This document shows positions 1-11,238 of a DNA stretch of 64,000 nucleotides, piece by piece. The notes below the pieces were generated by a model that was not told the DNA's origin, searched no databases, and was given only the letters and a program-made list of their open reading frames with translations. The DNA is taken from positions 498,821 to 562,820 of the forward strand of contig ML991774.1 in assembly GCA_010094025.1 (NCBI GenBank), in the 5' to 3' direction. This stretch comes from Viridothelium virens (lineage: Eukaryota; Ascomycota; Dothideomycetes; Trypetheliales; Trypetheliaceae). Position numbers and translations under genes: made by a program. How positions within the stretch are numbered: position 1 is the first letter of the stretch; every line of letters begins with the position of its first letter.

Positions 1-1029
1 CTGGACAAGCTACCGCAGCCCTTCCGTTTTACAAGCGCTGCATCTCAGCAGCGGGCTATAGGATCGTCGTTGGAGAAATCGCTCGTAAGGTTTTCCAAAG
101 AGATCAGACGACCTCTTTCTCGAGACGAAGCGGCGGCAATTTGCGAACTCGAGTGTAAAAGCCTTCGCACAACCAGCTATGGCATGCCCATCTTCACCGC
201 CCTCGGCGCTGCTAGATGTTATCAAACCGCCGCCACCTTTCGATTTCCGCTCTATCAGCCAAATCCGGCAGCATTTCAGCCAGAGTCATTCTTCGGCATC
301 GTCCGGGGTTCCGCTGCTAGAATATGCTGGCACGCCCTGCGTGCTGGATTCTACTGCAGCGTTGGCGGACTCGCAGGCACCTTCTTCATCGTCGCTCCCT
401 ATGCCGCCTCGGTAGCTTCGGCCACGTTCATTGTAGATCCCAGGCTCCGGCAGTTCAACAAAGATATACTTCAGGCCAGGAAAGACAAGAGAGATGAGAT
501 AATACGGATGACAGGGGCGCAGAAGACGGCAGCACCACAGCAAGATCAGGCTCAGTATCCGTCGATGGGAGGTGGTGGAACGAGGCGTGATCAGGACGAT
601 GATATGTCCCCTACTGCAAGCGACTACTCTTTCTCAGGAGATGGCTACTCTGCTACCGATACAGGAACTATGAGCGACTCACAATCCCGCGCTAACGAAG
701 AACAACGTTCATATCAATCGCAGTCGTTTGATTCTCCATCTTCCGACTCCTCGACTTCAAACAACAGTACAGCTGGCGGGTCTGCTTGGGATCGTATAAG
801 AGCGCAGGCAGCAAGGAACAACCCTCCATCCGGTAGCCAGCGTGAGGCTACGTGGTCAAAAGTACGAGGGAATGGAAATAAAGCTACCAGAGATAATAGA
901 ACAACGTCAGACTCTAGCGATAGCTTCTCCTTCTCAAATGCCGAGGAAGATCGGGCGCTGGCAAAGTCCGAGGCACAAAAGGAATTTGATGCCAGAATCG
1001 AGCGGGAAAGAAGAGGGAAGAACTTCTGA
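1..1029 (+). CDS. Hypothetical membrane protein, 5' end outside window
   Basis: Frame 1 is open from the first base to the TGA ending at 1029, so the gene is cut by the left window edge; at least 342 residues lie inside. The middle (around 330-450) encodes a hydrophobic stretch that could be one membrane segment, followed by a short conserved-looking block (VDPRLRQFNKDI) and a charged KARKDKRDE-like helix. The C-terminal half is low complexity, rich in Ser, Asn, Gln and Asp, and ends in a charged coiled-coil-like tail (DRALAKSEAQKEFDARIERE). I do not recognise the family. A membrane-anchored protein with a disordered tail is the most that can be said. It faces DBP4 tail to tail. Confidence 0.7.
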   Translation: MDKLPQPFRFTSAASQQRAIGSSLEKSLVRFSKEIRRPLSRDEAAAICELECKSLRTTSYGMPIFTALGAARCYQTAATFRFPLYQPNPAAFQPESFFGIVRGSAARICWHALRAGFYCSVGGLAGTFFIVAPYAASVASATFIVDPRLRQFNKDILQARKDKRDEIIRMTGAQKTAAPQQDQAQYPSMGGGGTRRDQDDDMSPTASDYSFSGDGYSATDTGTMSDSQSRANEEQRSYQSQSFDSPSSDSSTSNNSTAGGSAWDRIRAQAARNNPPSGSQREATWSKVRGNGNKATRDNRTTSDSSDSFSFSNAEEDRALAKSEAQKEFDARIERERRGKNF

Positions 1030-1791
1030 CCCACTGGATTATCAAGAGAGCAATCCTCGTGGCTGACCGGGCTTTATGCGCTGAGGACATCCATCGCAGT
1101 TAATTGATGTCTAGGGTACCTCAAGCAGTATCGTTGTGCTTAGGAGGATTATCCACATACAATTTAACATCAATCTGAAGGACACTAATATCTATTTGTG
1201 ATGGCACATGCGGAGCCTTACGATCTTTGCTATTGGTCGGCGTGCCGACGCAATTTCACATTCAGATGAGAGGGACATATCGTACACTGGTACCCTGCGA
1301 ATCATATCACACATGTGGCTTTCGGATAACGAGCGCCGAATGCATTGGTTAAGAATGAGCGCAAAAGGGTAGGACGTGTATGCCTGAGGTGCATTAGACT
1401 CTCAAATATAAAAAGCGGTGCAGCAAAACTTCATCTGCGCTCTCGTTGAACATCACGTATGTGATGAGTGAAATTACAGAGCGGATGACCCGGGAAGTCC
1501 TATGCATTGCGATTAGCCGTCATACACAAAGCTCCTTGCGCGTTCCGGTCCGAAGGGGTTGCATTGACAAGTGGAACAGCAACTCCCCCTTTGAGATCAA
1601 AGGGAGGCGCGAGCAGGCACGCGCACATGACATGTATTGCGCAATTGATATATAAGTAGCTATTCAGGTGCTACCTTCAATTAATTCAGTACCTAGCGAC
1701 CATCGAAGCAAAGATTTGACGCGTTAAATAAGGACAGGGTATCACAAGAAGTAGTGGTAGACGTAGCAAATAGGGATACGAATGCAGTTCT
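1030..1791. other. Convergent intergenic region, no gene seen
   Basis: 762 bp between two genes that end towards each other. The ORFs here are short and unlike known proteins. Two AT-rich stretches (near 1405 and 1650) could serve 3' processing. Nothing else seen. Confidence 0.5.
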
Positions 1792-4266
1792 TTATTCCAG
1801 GACACCGGCAGCCAGAGCCTCAAGATCCTCTAGAGTCTCAGGCTGTACATAGTCCGGAGCCCGTTTCTGACTTGCTTTGCCGCTTTCACCAGGCTCATCT
1901 TCAAACCATTTCCGTCGCTTTGGGGGTGGCTCCGCCGACTGTTCACGTTCATCAGGCTCGTCCATAGCCTCGGCATCAGCTAAGAAATTGGCAAAGGCAT
2001 TCTCATCTGGATTGAGCAACTCCACGCCGTCAGCGCCATCTCCGTCGTCCATGTCAGCTTGCTCTCGAGCTCTCTTCTTTTCCTTCTTGACTCTCCGCTT
2101 CTCCTTCGCAGCAGCTTTGTCGTCGAGATCAGCCAATTCAATTCGCTTCTTCTCTTCGTCCAAGAACAATTTTCTCTGCTCCTCAGGCAATCCTTTAGCC
2201 GCAAATTTCGTCTCATCTTCGAGCTCGTAGACTGGACGTGCTTTGCCATTGTCGTCGAAGACTAGCTTGGTCCCCTTCTCTTTCAATTTGCTGAGTTTTT
2301 TCTTTGATCTGAGTAACTTTTCTCGTCGTTTCGAATCTAATACCAGGGGCTCTTTCATGCCTGGGATCATGACTTTTTTTGGGCCTTGGCCATCTTTATC
2401 AGAATCCCCAGGAACGGTCCCTTCAGCAGGGATTATTCGTTTGACAGAAAAAAGATCGTCATCTTCTCCAATGTTTCCTTCATCCTTCCTGGTCCGGTCT
2501 TCCCCGTGGGTGTCCTCCAGAACACGTGCATAGTGAGGTGCAAGCACGTCCTGGTTTTGACGTTCAAACATACGGTCGTACTTTGTGCGAACAGTCTGGT
2601 TGTTTCTTTGAGAGCCTTTCCTTTCGTTATAGTTATCATCTTCGTCATTGGGTCTCTCGCCTTCCTCGTCAGAAGACAAGACTGCAGTTCTTGGCGCATT
2701 CTTGAGTTCCTTGGCGTTGTCGCCTTTTCCAAATCGAATGCGTGGCGCCCCTGGCAGACCAAGACTCTCAGCAAAATCCTCCAAAGGTAAGTCGTCCATG
2801 TGGAAGACTTCTTTATCCTTTTGTAGATAGATGCTCTTAACGTAACTGATGAAAGCTTTTTGTCCTAGGTATTTGAGTTGAGGATCCTTGAAAGCCATGT
2901 TTTGTAGCTGATTTTTGATGTCCTGCTGTTTTTTCGCGCGGACGTTGATGCGCTCGATTGGAATTTTCTTATGTTCCAGCCGCTCTAGCATCCCTTCCTC
3001 TTCTGATGGCTCTAAGAACAGTACTGCCTTTCCGTCTCTTTCAAAGCGTGCCGTTCTTCCAACGCGGTGAATGTAAGTATCCGCATCCTCAGGACAGTCT
3101 GCTTGTATTACCCAGTCTACGGCAGGAAAATCCAATCCGCGAGCAACGACGTCTGTCGCGAAGAGACAGCAATACTGAGCCTGTGAAAATCGGGTCGTGA
3201 TATCAAGGCGTGCAGTCTGCTTCTGACGGCCGTGTAGATGGAGGAGTGGAATTCCTGGCTGCATCCTTCGAAAGCATTCGTAGACAAAGCGGACCTGCTT
3301 ACCGGAGGACAAGAAGACGAGAATTTTGGATTTTTTGCTACTACACAGGAAACTCCAGAGCGTGTTCAGCTTTTCCGATAGCGGAGTAACGATATAATTT
3401 TGTTGCAGAGTGCTTGGAGTAGCACTTGTTGCTGTCTCATGGACAGACACATACTCGGGATCTTTTAGACTAAGACGGGCCAGATCTGAAACTTTCTTTG
3501 TCTGAGTCGCACTGAAAAGCAGCGTCTGTCGACTCTTGGGTAAATATTCGATTATGGCGTCTACATCCCGCTGGAATCCCATATCCATGATTCGATCTGC
3601 TTCATCGAGGACTAACATCTGCAGAGCATCGATGCTGAATGAAGCTGTCTGAGACAAATGCTGCAAGATCCGGCCAGGAGTGCATACGACTATGTTCATC
3701 CGAGCTAAAGCCTGTTGCTCTTCTTGCACACTTTTGCCACCAATGATAAGCCCTGCGGCAAACATATGGCCTTTTCTACCGATCTTGAAGAGGACATCAA
3801 ATATCTGGATTGCGAGTTCTCTTGTGGGAGAAATGATCATGGCCCCAAGGCCAGCATCGGCGCCTATGCATTGTGAACGGTATAGGTTCTCAAGTACAGG
3901 AACCAGGAATGCCAAGGTCTTGCCGCTACCTGTTTTTGCAGCACCCAGAATATCGGATCCTTTAAGACCGAGCGGTATTGCCTTCGCTTGAATATCAGTA
4001 AGAGTACTGAAATGACCTGCTTTGAGGCCGAATCTAGTTGGCTCTGATAGAGGAAGATCCTTGAAGAGCTTCAGCTCGGCAGTCTTCGTGTCCTAGACTG
4101 CGCTTTTAGAGTGGAGATTGATAGTTTTTATTGCTGGAGATTATACCAATGCTGTTACCGCCTCTTCCAACCGATGGACATTCTCCTCAGCAGTATGTTT
4201 AGTTCGGAGAGATTTCTGTTTCTTAAGCCGAGCAATCTTTGAGCGTCCATTCAAAGTACGCGACAT
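1792..4266 (-). CDS. DBP4: ATP-dependent RNA helicase DBP4 (Hca4/DDX10)
   Basis: DEAD-box helicase of ribosome biogenesis; in yeast it releases U14 snoRNA from pre-rRNA in the nucleolus. Two exons: 4147-4266 and 1792-4092, with a 54-nt intron (GTATAA...CTAG), give 806 residues, normal for the family. Seen: Q-motif region, Walker [10 protein letters not shown] near residues 91-99, PTRELA, DEAD near 203-206, SAT near 234-236 and HRVGRTAR in the second RecA lobe. DBP4-specific features are the N-terminal basic helix ([11 protein letters not shown]), the LPLSEPT entry to the helicase core, and a long acidic/basic KKEKKR tail. The start Met is chosen because exon 1 gives the typical 40-residue leader. 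Divergent from the J-protein gene, 202 bp between start codons. Confidence 0.95.
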
Positions 4267-4468
4267 CGCGTTTTGCTGAGTATCAAAAGCTTTGGAGAAT
4301 CACGTTTTCGAGGGCGCGAAAATTGATCGCTTAGTCAGAGCTTGAGTCATCGACGTCCCCCGCGGATACTGGAATGCCCCACTAAATACCTCTCTGGTAG
4401 CCGTACTACATTAACTTGCTGCTTCTACTCTAGGTACCTGACTCGCGACCAATTCGGGTACATTCAAC
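4267..4468. promoter_or_regulatory. Bidirectional promoter, DBP4 / J-protein
   Basis: 202 bp separate the two start codons, so both promoters must share or overlap this segment. It is GC-rich near the centre (CCCCCGCGG around 4357) and has a pyrimidine-rich stretch before the + start. No exact PAC or RRPE box was found. Confidence 0.6.
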
Positions 4469-5180
4469 ATGGCGGATGACGATGTAGATGCACTCGCAGC
4501 GCTCGACAAGGAGTCTAAGGAGTTTGACAAGGTCAGCACGCTCACTGCATTTACAATCCTACTACTTTCTACTAACATGCAGCCAGGACGCCGAGATTGA
4601 CCGCATCCTCAAAGCCTTCAAACTCGACGCCTACGCCGTGCTCGACATCCAACCCGGCGTGCCCGAGTCCGACATCAAAATCGTGTACCGCAAGAAATCG
4701 CTGCTCATCCACCCGGACAAAACGCGGAATCCGTCGGCCCCAGACGCCTTCGACCGGCTCAAGAAAGCGCAGACAGAGCTGCTAGACGAAAAGCACCGCG
4801 AGCGGCTCGACGAAGCGATCGCAGACGCGCGCATGCTGCTGATACGAGAACGCAAGTGGACGGTGGACAGTCCGGAGCTCAAGGAGCCGGCGTTCGCGAA
4901 GGACTGGCGGGACAAGACGCGCGAGGTGCTGATCGACGGCGAGCTGCGCCGGCGAAAGCAGATGAAGGCGCAGATGCAGGAGGAAGGGCGGCAGCAGCGG
5001 AAGGAGGAAGAGGAGATTGCGGACCGGAAACGGAAGCGGGATCATGAGCAGGCGTGGGAGCAGTCGCGCGAGCAGCGGATTGGGAGTTGGCGGGATTTTC
5101 AGAAGGGCGGGACGGCGGGGGGAGCTGGGGCTGGTGCGGAGAAGGCGAAAAAGAAGAAGAAGTTGAAGCCGATTGGTTGA
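4469..5180 (+). CDS. J-domain protein, DNAJC8/Spf31-like
   Basis: Co-chaperone of the DNAJC8 / fission yeast Spf31 type, a family associated with the spliceosome. Two exons, 4469-4531 and 4587-5180, with a 55-nt intron (GTCAGC...TACTAACATGCAGCCAG), give 218 residues. The J domain spans about residues 28-100, with the essential HPD at 63-65 in LIHPDKT. It is followed by a conserved RKWTVDSPELKEP-like block, a long charged helix (RRRKQMKAQMQEEGRQQRKEEEE) and a Lys-rich end (KKKKKLKPIG). The short acidic N-terminal exon MADDDVDALAALDKESKEF matches the family. No signal peptide or membrane segment, so a soluble, probably nuclear protein. Exon 2 is strikingly GC-rich compared with its neighbours. 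Confidence 0.9.
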
Positions 5181-5870
5181 TACGTCTGATTCGTCGGCTT
5201 AGCAGCAAGTATTAAAGTCGGAGGTGCATTGGCGCTCGGGGGATACTTGCTATACCATTGCTTGCATGGAAGGTGGGACATTGCTTTCGGAGGAAGCCAA
5301 TTGCTTAGATCTCACAAACATCAGAGACATACGGTAACAGTGCAGACCTCTTGTCTATAGACTAATAACTCTATTTACCCATGTCTAAAGCCATTTGCTT
5401 GGGCGTATGGTCACGCTTAGAAGACGGCGTCAGAGCGCCAGTGTGTTCTAACATACAATGCTCGCAACAAGACCAAGTGTTACTTTGTCCAACTGTGAGT
5501 GGTACTGATTATATATTCGTTGCTACTATAGCCCAAAATACCCGCCAACACCGAATGATTAGTGTATTATCCAAACCTACGAAGCATTATATGTCCAACC
5601 GTTGGACACGTCGCCACATCATTACTGGAAAAGCATTGTTGAATATTTCATAGCAAGGCTCGATGATCCGCTGCCGTTGCAAGAGGGTATCTTCTGACTG
5701 CTCTGTCCATAACCTTGTGTAACGAAAATCAAATGTCGTCAAACCCGGAGTGAGTTTTCCAGGTGTTGGTAGCGAGACCAGCTCGCACAAATCTTATAAT
5801 TGGACAAACCGCCAAGTCATATAGTTCTTTCACCATTTGCTCTTGTTCGTGCCTTTGCACGAAATCCGCA
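5181..5870. other. Convergent intergenic region, no gene seen
   Basis: 690 bp between the J-protein and the zinc-cluster gene, which converge. Small ORFs here look random. Nothing else seen. Confidence 0.5.
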
Positions 5871-7830
5871 CTATTCGAGCACATCGGTTATATCGAGCCG
5901 TCTGCGTTTTGGCTCCTGATCTGAGCCTTCCCGCTCTTGGGTCCGTGCTCCGGAACTCTGAGATCGTTCTCGATAGGTTGACATTTGCTCAGATGCCTCC
6001 CGAGAGCTTGGTAACATGCCAGTGATAGGAGGTAGTTGTGGCCGCTGTGAGGTCGAGGGAGGTGTTGGCTGACGCGCTATGTCCTGTCTCATGGATTGAA
6101 TCCCATACTCAAATTCTGGCCGTGGGAATAGGCCAGCAGAAGATGGTATAGTTGTTGAAGGAGTCGAAGAGTGGCTTCGAGGATACTCATGCCTTGGAGG
6201 AGGGGAGACGGCAAAGTTTGACCCGGCTGCGGATACAGGAGGAAGGGAAGTGCTCAACGACTGAAAGCTTTGAAGGGGAGAAGCACGTGTAGTGTATGCA
6301 AACGGAGAATTCTGTCGGATGGAGTAAAGACCACCAGAGGCGCCAGCAGTAGGTGACTGTGTTTCCAAGGCTTGCTGCAAATTGGGGGACTGCACTCTTC
6401 CACTCGGAACATATATCGCCAAAGCTACGAAGAATACCGAAGTTCTGGCAAGCTTGATCCTCACAGGTATATTCTGAAGGTGTCCACCTGACAGGCGAAA
6501 TGTGAGCCTCTCTGATCGGTCTAGGTAGTCGGACGTCGCGACATCCAAATGATCTTCAGTAATACTCTCAACAGCCCCTTGTTCACCGGGAGTAATGATA
6601 GGAGGAAGATAACTTGGCTCACGCGCGTTACGCTCTCCTCGTAGCTCTCCTCGAAGTCGACGTATCGTCTCGATAGCACTAGGGCCTAGGAAGTGCTCCA
6701 AAGAATGTCCTCGAGTTTCAACCCCTCCTGCTACGAGTTCTTGAAATCTTGGGTTGGTCTTCATTATCACCAGATCAAGATCTAATAAAGCGACAGGAAC
6801 TTCAGATGAGGCAAATCTATCAGGGGGCGAAAGCGTAGATGAAGAAGATGTCGTGGGTAAATTGAGAATCGTTGATGGTATTCCTGAAAGTCCGTGGTTT
6901 GGTGGAGGAACCGCCGAGCCGAACTCCCCTGTGAGAGAGTGTAAATTTCGGCCATTGCTTGTTCGCTGATCGCTAAGGGAAGAGAGGTCTGTTGCTGCCC
7001 CAGAAGTACTAGTAAAGGCTCGTGCAGGCTCTAGGAAGCGTCCTGGCCCTTCAATGTCCTGCTCTTCTCGAATTCTTGGTCTTCCTCGCTTTTTGTGTTG
7101 GACATCGACGCAAGAGTCCTGATCTTACTGATTAATCCAGAGGAATCTCAGATCTGACTTTAAGGTGAAATAGGAGACGACGTACCTGCTTTCCTGTCGC
7201 AACACATCTAGTGCAGGGCCTTTTAATGTCGCAGCTCAAGTGAGCTCTCTTGCAATTGACGCAAGCTGATGCAACATGCGCCTTTGTCCGACGCGTCGGT
7301 TTAGTCTTTGAAGTATTCTGACCCCTTCCAGCGCCACCCTCTTCTAACGAACTTTGAGCTGGCATATTGTGAGGCGCTAACGTTTCTGCACTTGTGTGTG
7401 CTGGTAAATTTGTCTCGACGGGTACAACGTCCATATCACCGCCAGTGACCTTGCCTGCAGGACTGCTCAAGAGCTGACCAGAAGAAGATCCTGCCTCTTG
7501 ATACCATGGCTGCACGGAAGATCGCGAGAAACCACCAGGAAAGCTAGGTGAAATTGTTGGTATCGTACGAGAAGTGGCCCGTGGCGCATGTGGTGAGGAC
7601 GTCGTCAGAGATGGGAGTGATAGACCGGCGACCTCTATTTCAGCCATGGATGGTGCTGAAGTAGGCTGAGAACTTGAATTTGACATGGGGGAGCAACGAG
7701 ACGATGCCTCCAAGGTGGGAATGTATGGTCGAGCTTTCACCGGATACCGCGTGTCTATTGGGCTTAATCTCGTTGGATGGTAATGACGCGAAGAGGAATT
7801 GACGTAGAAATCTCGCAATGCCAGACTCAT
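5871..7830 (-). CDS. Zn2Cys6 transcription factor with AT-hook
   Basis: Fungal binuclear zinc-cluster regulator of unknown target. Exons 7186-7830 and 5871-7118, separated by a 67-nt intron (GTACGT...ATCAG), give 630 residues. The intron lies inside the zinc cluster: five cysteines (190, 193, 200, 206, 209) come from exon 1 and the sixth (218) from exon 2, spacing C-X2-C-X6-C-X5-C-X2-C-X8-C. Directly after it comes KKRGRPR (residues 224-230), an AT-hook core. A hydrophobic LLDLDLVIMKTNPRFQEL segment around residue 330 looks like the start of a PAS-type fold; this is a weak inference. Both flanks are Ser/Pro-rich and probably disordered. The start is the first ATG of the open frame; an upstream coding exon cannot be excluded. 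Confidence 0.85.
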
Positions 7831-10800
7831 ACTTCAGTGATAAGTCGGAAGGAGCCCCGACTGCGTGCAAAGCGCAATCTTTCTGATAAGCTCATTCGAT
7901 CGTAACTAGGTCCAACCTGTGAAGTAGGGTCTCAAAAGCATGCTGCTTCACAGCATGGAAATCATAGAAGTGGATTTTCTGGAGGGGTGAATTAGAGTTT
8001 GAATCGAAGAAGGTGGTATCTGCGATGTACAATGGATTCAGTTGCCATGACAGGGAGACGCATACCTTCGCAACAAGACTCAAAGCCAGAAACGACCGAA
8101 TTTGTTTTCAATGTTGCATTTTCAATGAACAGAAACGAGTGCAAAGTAAAAAGAATTATAATGCGTGTATGATACTAGGTAGGAGAGTGTTCCTACACTT
8201 CGTACCCCATATTCAAAATTTAAGGTTAGAAACTCGAAAGTAACGAATGGACTAGGGGTGTGGCACATGGTGGTTTCGAGCGGACTATTAATAAGACGCC
8301 AGGATCTCTTCACGATTCAGATCTCCCACGCTCGGGACGGACCTGCAGATGGAAAGAGAAGCCATGACAGGGGAATGTTCGCCGCAGCTGTCTAATGACC
8401 GCGGCTGGAAAATAATGTCAGTCGGTAGTCAGAAGTAGTGAACATGCGGGCAAATTGATCGTCCTTTTCTTGATAGCCGACCCAGCTTACGCTCTGCATA
8501 TCAAATTCGACGCGGAAGCTTGCGGCATAGGGAAAAGAATGTTAGGGCTTCGGCCAGGGACCTTGCAAAGCGAGACCATGTTTGGAGAAGCTACGGAGAC
8601 GATACCACAAGGAGGGTGGGAGATTGCCAATCGTGGAATGCTAACTGCTGCTTCAAGATGGACAGCAGAAATGATCGCCCAATTGGCCTCCAATAGCATT
8701 CTTGAAAGCTAATGGATGATTGATGGCGTAAAAGTGGCTTACTCTTGACAGAGACTAGCCAGGCCCCTACTCCATACCATTGGGGAGCGGCAGTAGCTTG
8801 GCTAGTACAGGCTCTTGTACGTGCAGCTACTAGTTTGCTTCTACTCGCTGCTAAGAGCTGTCAAATGTTCTAAAGAAAAGACAAGCGTTTGTTTCAACTT
8901 TTCGCCTCTCGTGAGATCGGTTCGCCTCACGCCTTCGGGCCCCGAAGGTGGAAGTTACCCTAATCAGCTGTATCATTTTCGGGCATCCTCCCATTTGCGC
9001 CGTGCATATGTCCAATAAGAGTGCAATTGATTGCAGAGATCGACGCGTATGATCCTGAACGCCGACTGTGTCATACCTCGACGCTTGATCGTCCATATGC
9101 TCTCATGCCAATTTCATAGTGGATATGAGGAAATCTGGGCTGACGGCGCCACCATCGATAATGAAGTTGAGCCGAAAGACACTAGTGGCGGATAGGATGA
9201 TCACCATCAAGCTTCGACGGGAAACTAAGCGTCATCTGGGACCCTTGTCTGGAATCCATGGACCCAAGCCGTGGGGCCCCCAACATGACTCTGATATTAT
9301 GTCGATGATGCCGTCTATGTACAAAGATTGTGCGCGATGATGATCTACTGGCTGTGAGAGGCACGAAATGCCGCCTATGACCGAAGCAGAGGTGCATCCT
9401 CCGACCGGGGAGAGCCATGTCCGTTGCCTGCTATGTTACGTACAAGTACAAGAAGGCTCTGAACGAGGTACGCATCACACGCCATAGACACTGCAGCTAC
9501 CGAGGTAGAAAGCGCTGCAAGGAGGTACGAAGAAGATCTGGGGGGGGAGCCGAAAGCTGAACGTACATCGGGGAAAATGCTGGTCCCCCAATGGGCCAAT
9601 TGATCCCAATTAACCCTTGCGACTGGCCCAACGCAGGGTCGCTGGAACATACCGTTAGGCCCAGGAGCGGACGTGAACCACAGCGCTGGGAAAGGAATTC
9701 TTCCAGAGAAGCCCAAATGGAAGTCTAAGCTTGAATTGCTGAGCGAATTGGGCGTATGTGGTGGAGAAGGTAAAAAAGCTGGTAAGGGCACAATTCATAC
9801 CCTAGCCCCTAGCCTCAGCTTTGCCGCAAGCGAGATCATCAATATCACCGGCCCGGCAGATCGAGAATTCAGCAGGCGCTGTGGCTAAATTGTTTATTGG
9901 CTATTTTGATGGCGAGCTGTTGCCAATTCCCCGATAACGTTCAGAAGGCACACCGCACAGCATCCGAGGTGGCCATTTGTCCAGCGCACTGCGCGACGAT
10001 CCCCCGCGACGGCGTACTTTTTTCTTTTTTGTGGCGTGTCGGTACAGAATTACGATGTAGTTACACGGCCGGAAGTATGGGCGACTTTCTTCGCGTGGCA
10101 GCCGTATGCAAATTCCCATGTTGGTGCAGGGACAGTTGAAGTCATTGGCTCTTTGATAGCCCAAGCCTTTGCCCGCGACACCGTCGTCGGCACTCAAAAC
10201 CATACAACGGCTGCACCGGCGCCGCGGTATCGGGTCGTTCCTCGCTTGTCCCTCATTGCGTTCGTCAGGCAGCTCTTTACGGGGTCAGAAAGCATGGAAG
10301 GCGCCGAATCAGATGACGGGTCCTACGAGCAAGAATCGGATGCCTTTGGCCACAGTGTTGGAGGCAGGGGTGTCGAGTCAGTTTTGTGCAGCAGTCAAGG
10401 GGGCGAAAGCTTCGTCAACCTTGAGGTTGATCCTATGAGCATCGGCAGCAGAATCAATATTCCTCCCTTTCTCCTTCGGGTTCTGGAGATTCCCAGCTTC
10501 ACAACATAAGCGCCGCTCAGGACTTTTCAGGTCTCGTACAGGTCACTCAGGCTGCTGCCACTCTGCCCAACCGACTCAACGCATATGACGTCGAGAAGCC
10601 AGGCCTACCGCTGATGCAGGACACGTAAGGTACATCGTGGGTACTTATTCTCATGATAGATATCGGTAACCATCTGTACACAGCAAAGTACCAGTACGTG
10701 AGCAGGAGCGATATTCACGACGATCAATACTCCGTAGTAAAGCACGAAGCCACGAAGCATCGCTTAGGCTTCTTCTTCCTGGCGCCAGAATCGCTCCCGT

Positions 10801-11238
10801 GAGCGGTAGCAAGGATAACCCCAGTATTTGCCGGCCCTCTAACTGCTAAGAAAACCCTGACCGCTGTCCGCAAATCGTCAAAATTGATGATGCGTTGTGG
10901 CAAATGGTCTCCCTCATTCTGGTAATCAGCACGACCAGCCAGTCGCATTTCGCAATTTGCCTTTTTTCCCCGCCTCGAAGCTAGTAGATCACTCTTGATT
11001 CCGTCTGTACCTACAGAACATTTCTTGAAGACTGTACAGTAAGTCGCCTGAACTTTGCTATGTACTCTGGTTACCGCTTGTACGGCGCAACACTTGCGTC
11101 AAGCAGTTGATGATTTCAAATAAATTCGTCGGAACAGCTTATCTCTCTGCAGGGCGTGTATGTTCGTTTAAAGTTTCGATTTCGATGGAAAACTTGCCAA
11201 TGACTGGTTCTGCAGAGAATCCTCGACTGAGGTGAAAT
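7831..11238. other. Long intergenic region, no supported gene
   Basis: 3.4 kb. ORFs of up to 157 codons (10036-10509 on +, 9375-9791 on -) show no recognisable domain, no convincing exon chain and no strong start context. A small perfect hairpin CCTTCGGG CC CCGAAGG lies near 8932-8948. TACTCCGTAGTA occurs near 10728. No tRNA or repeat element recognised. Confidence 0.5.

Noticed and set aside
10036-10509. 157-codon plus-strand ORF
   Set aside because: No domain, no exon partners, and overlapping ORFs in other frames; looks like chance in gene-poor DNA.
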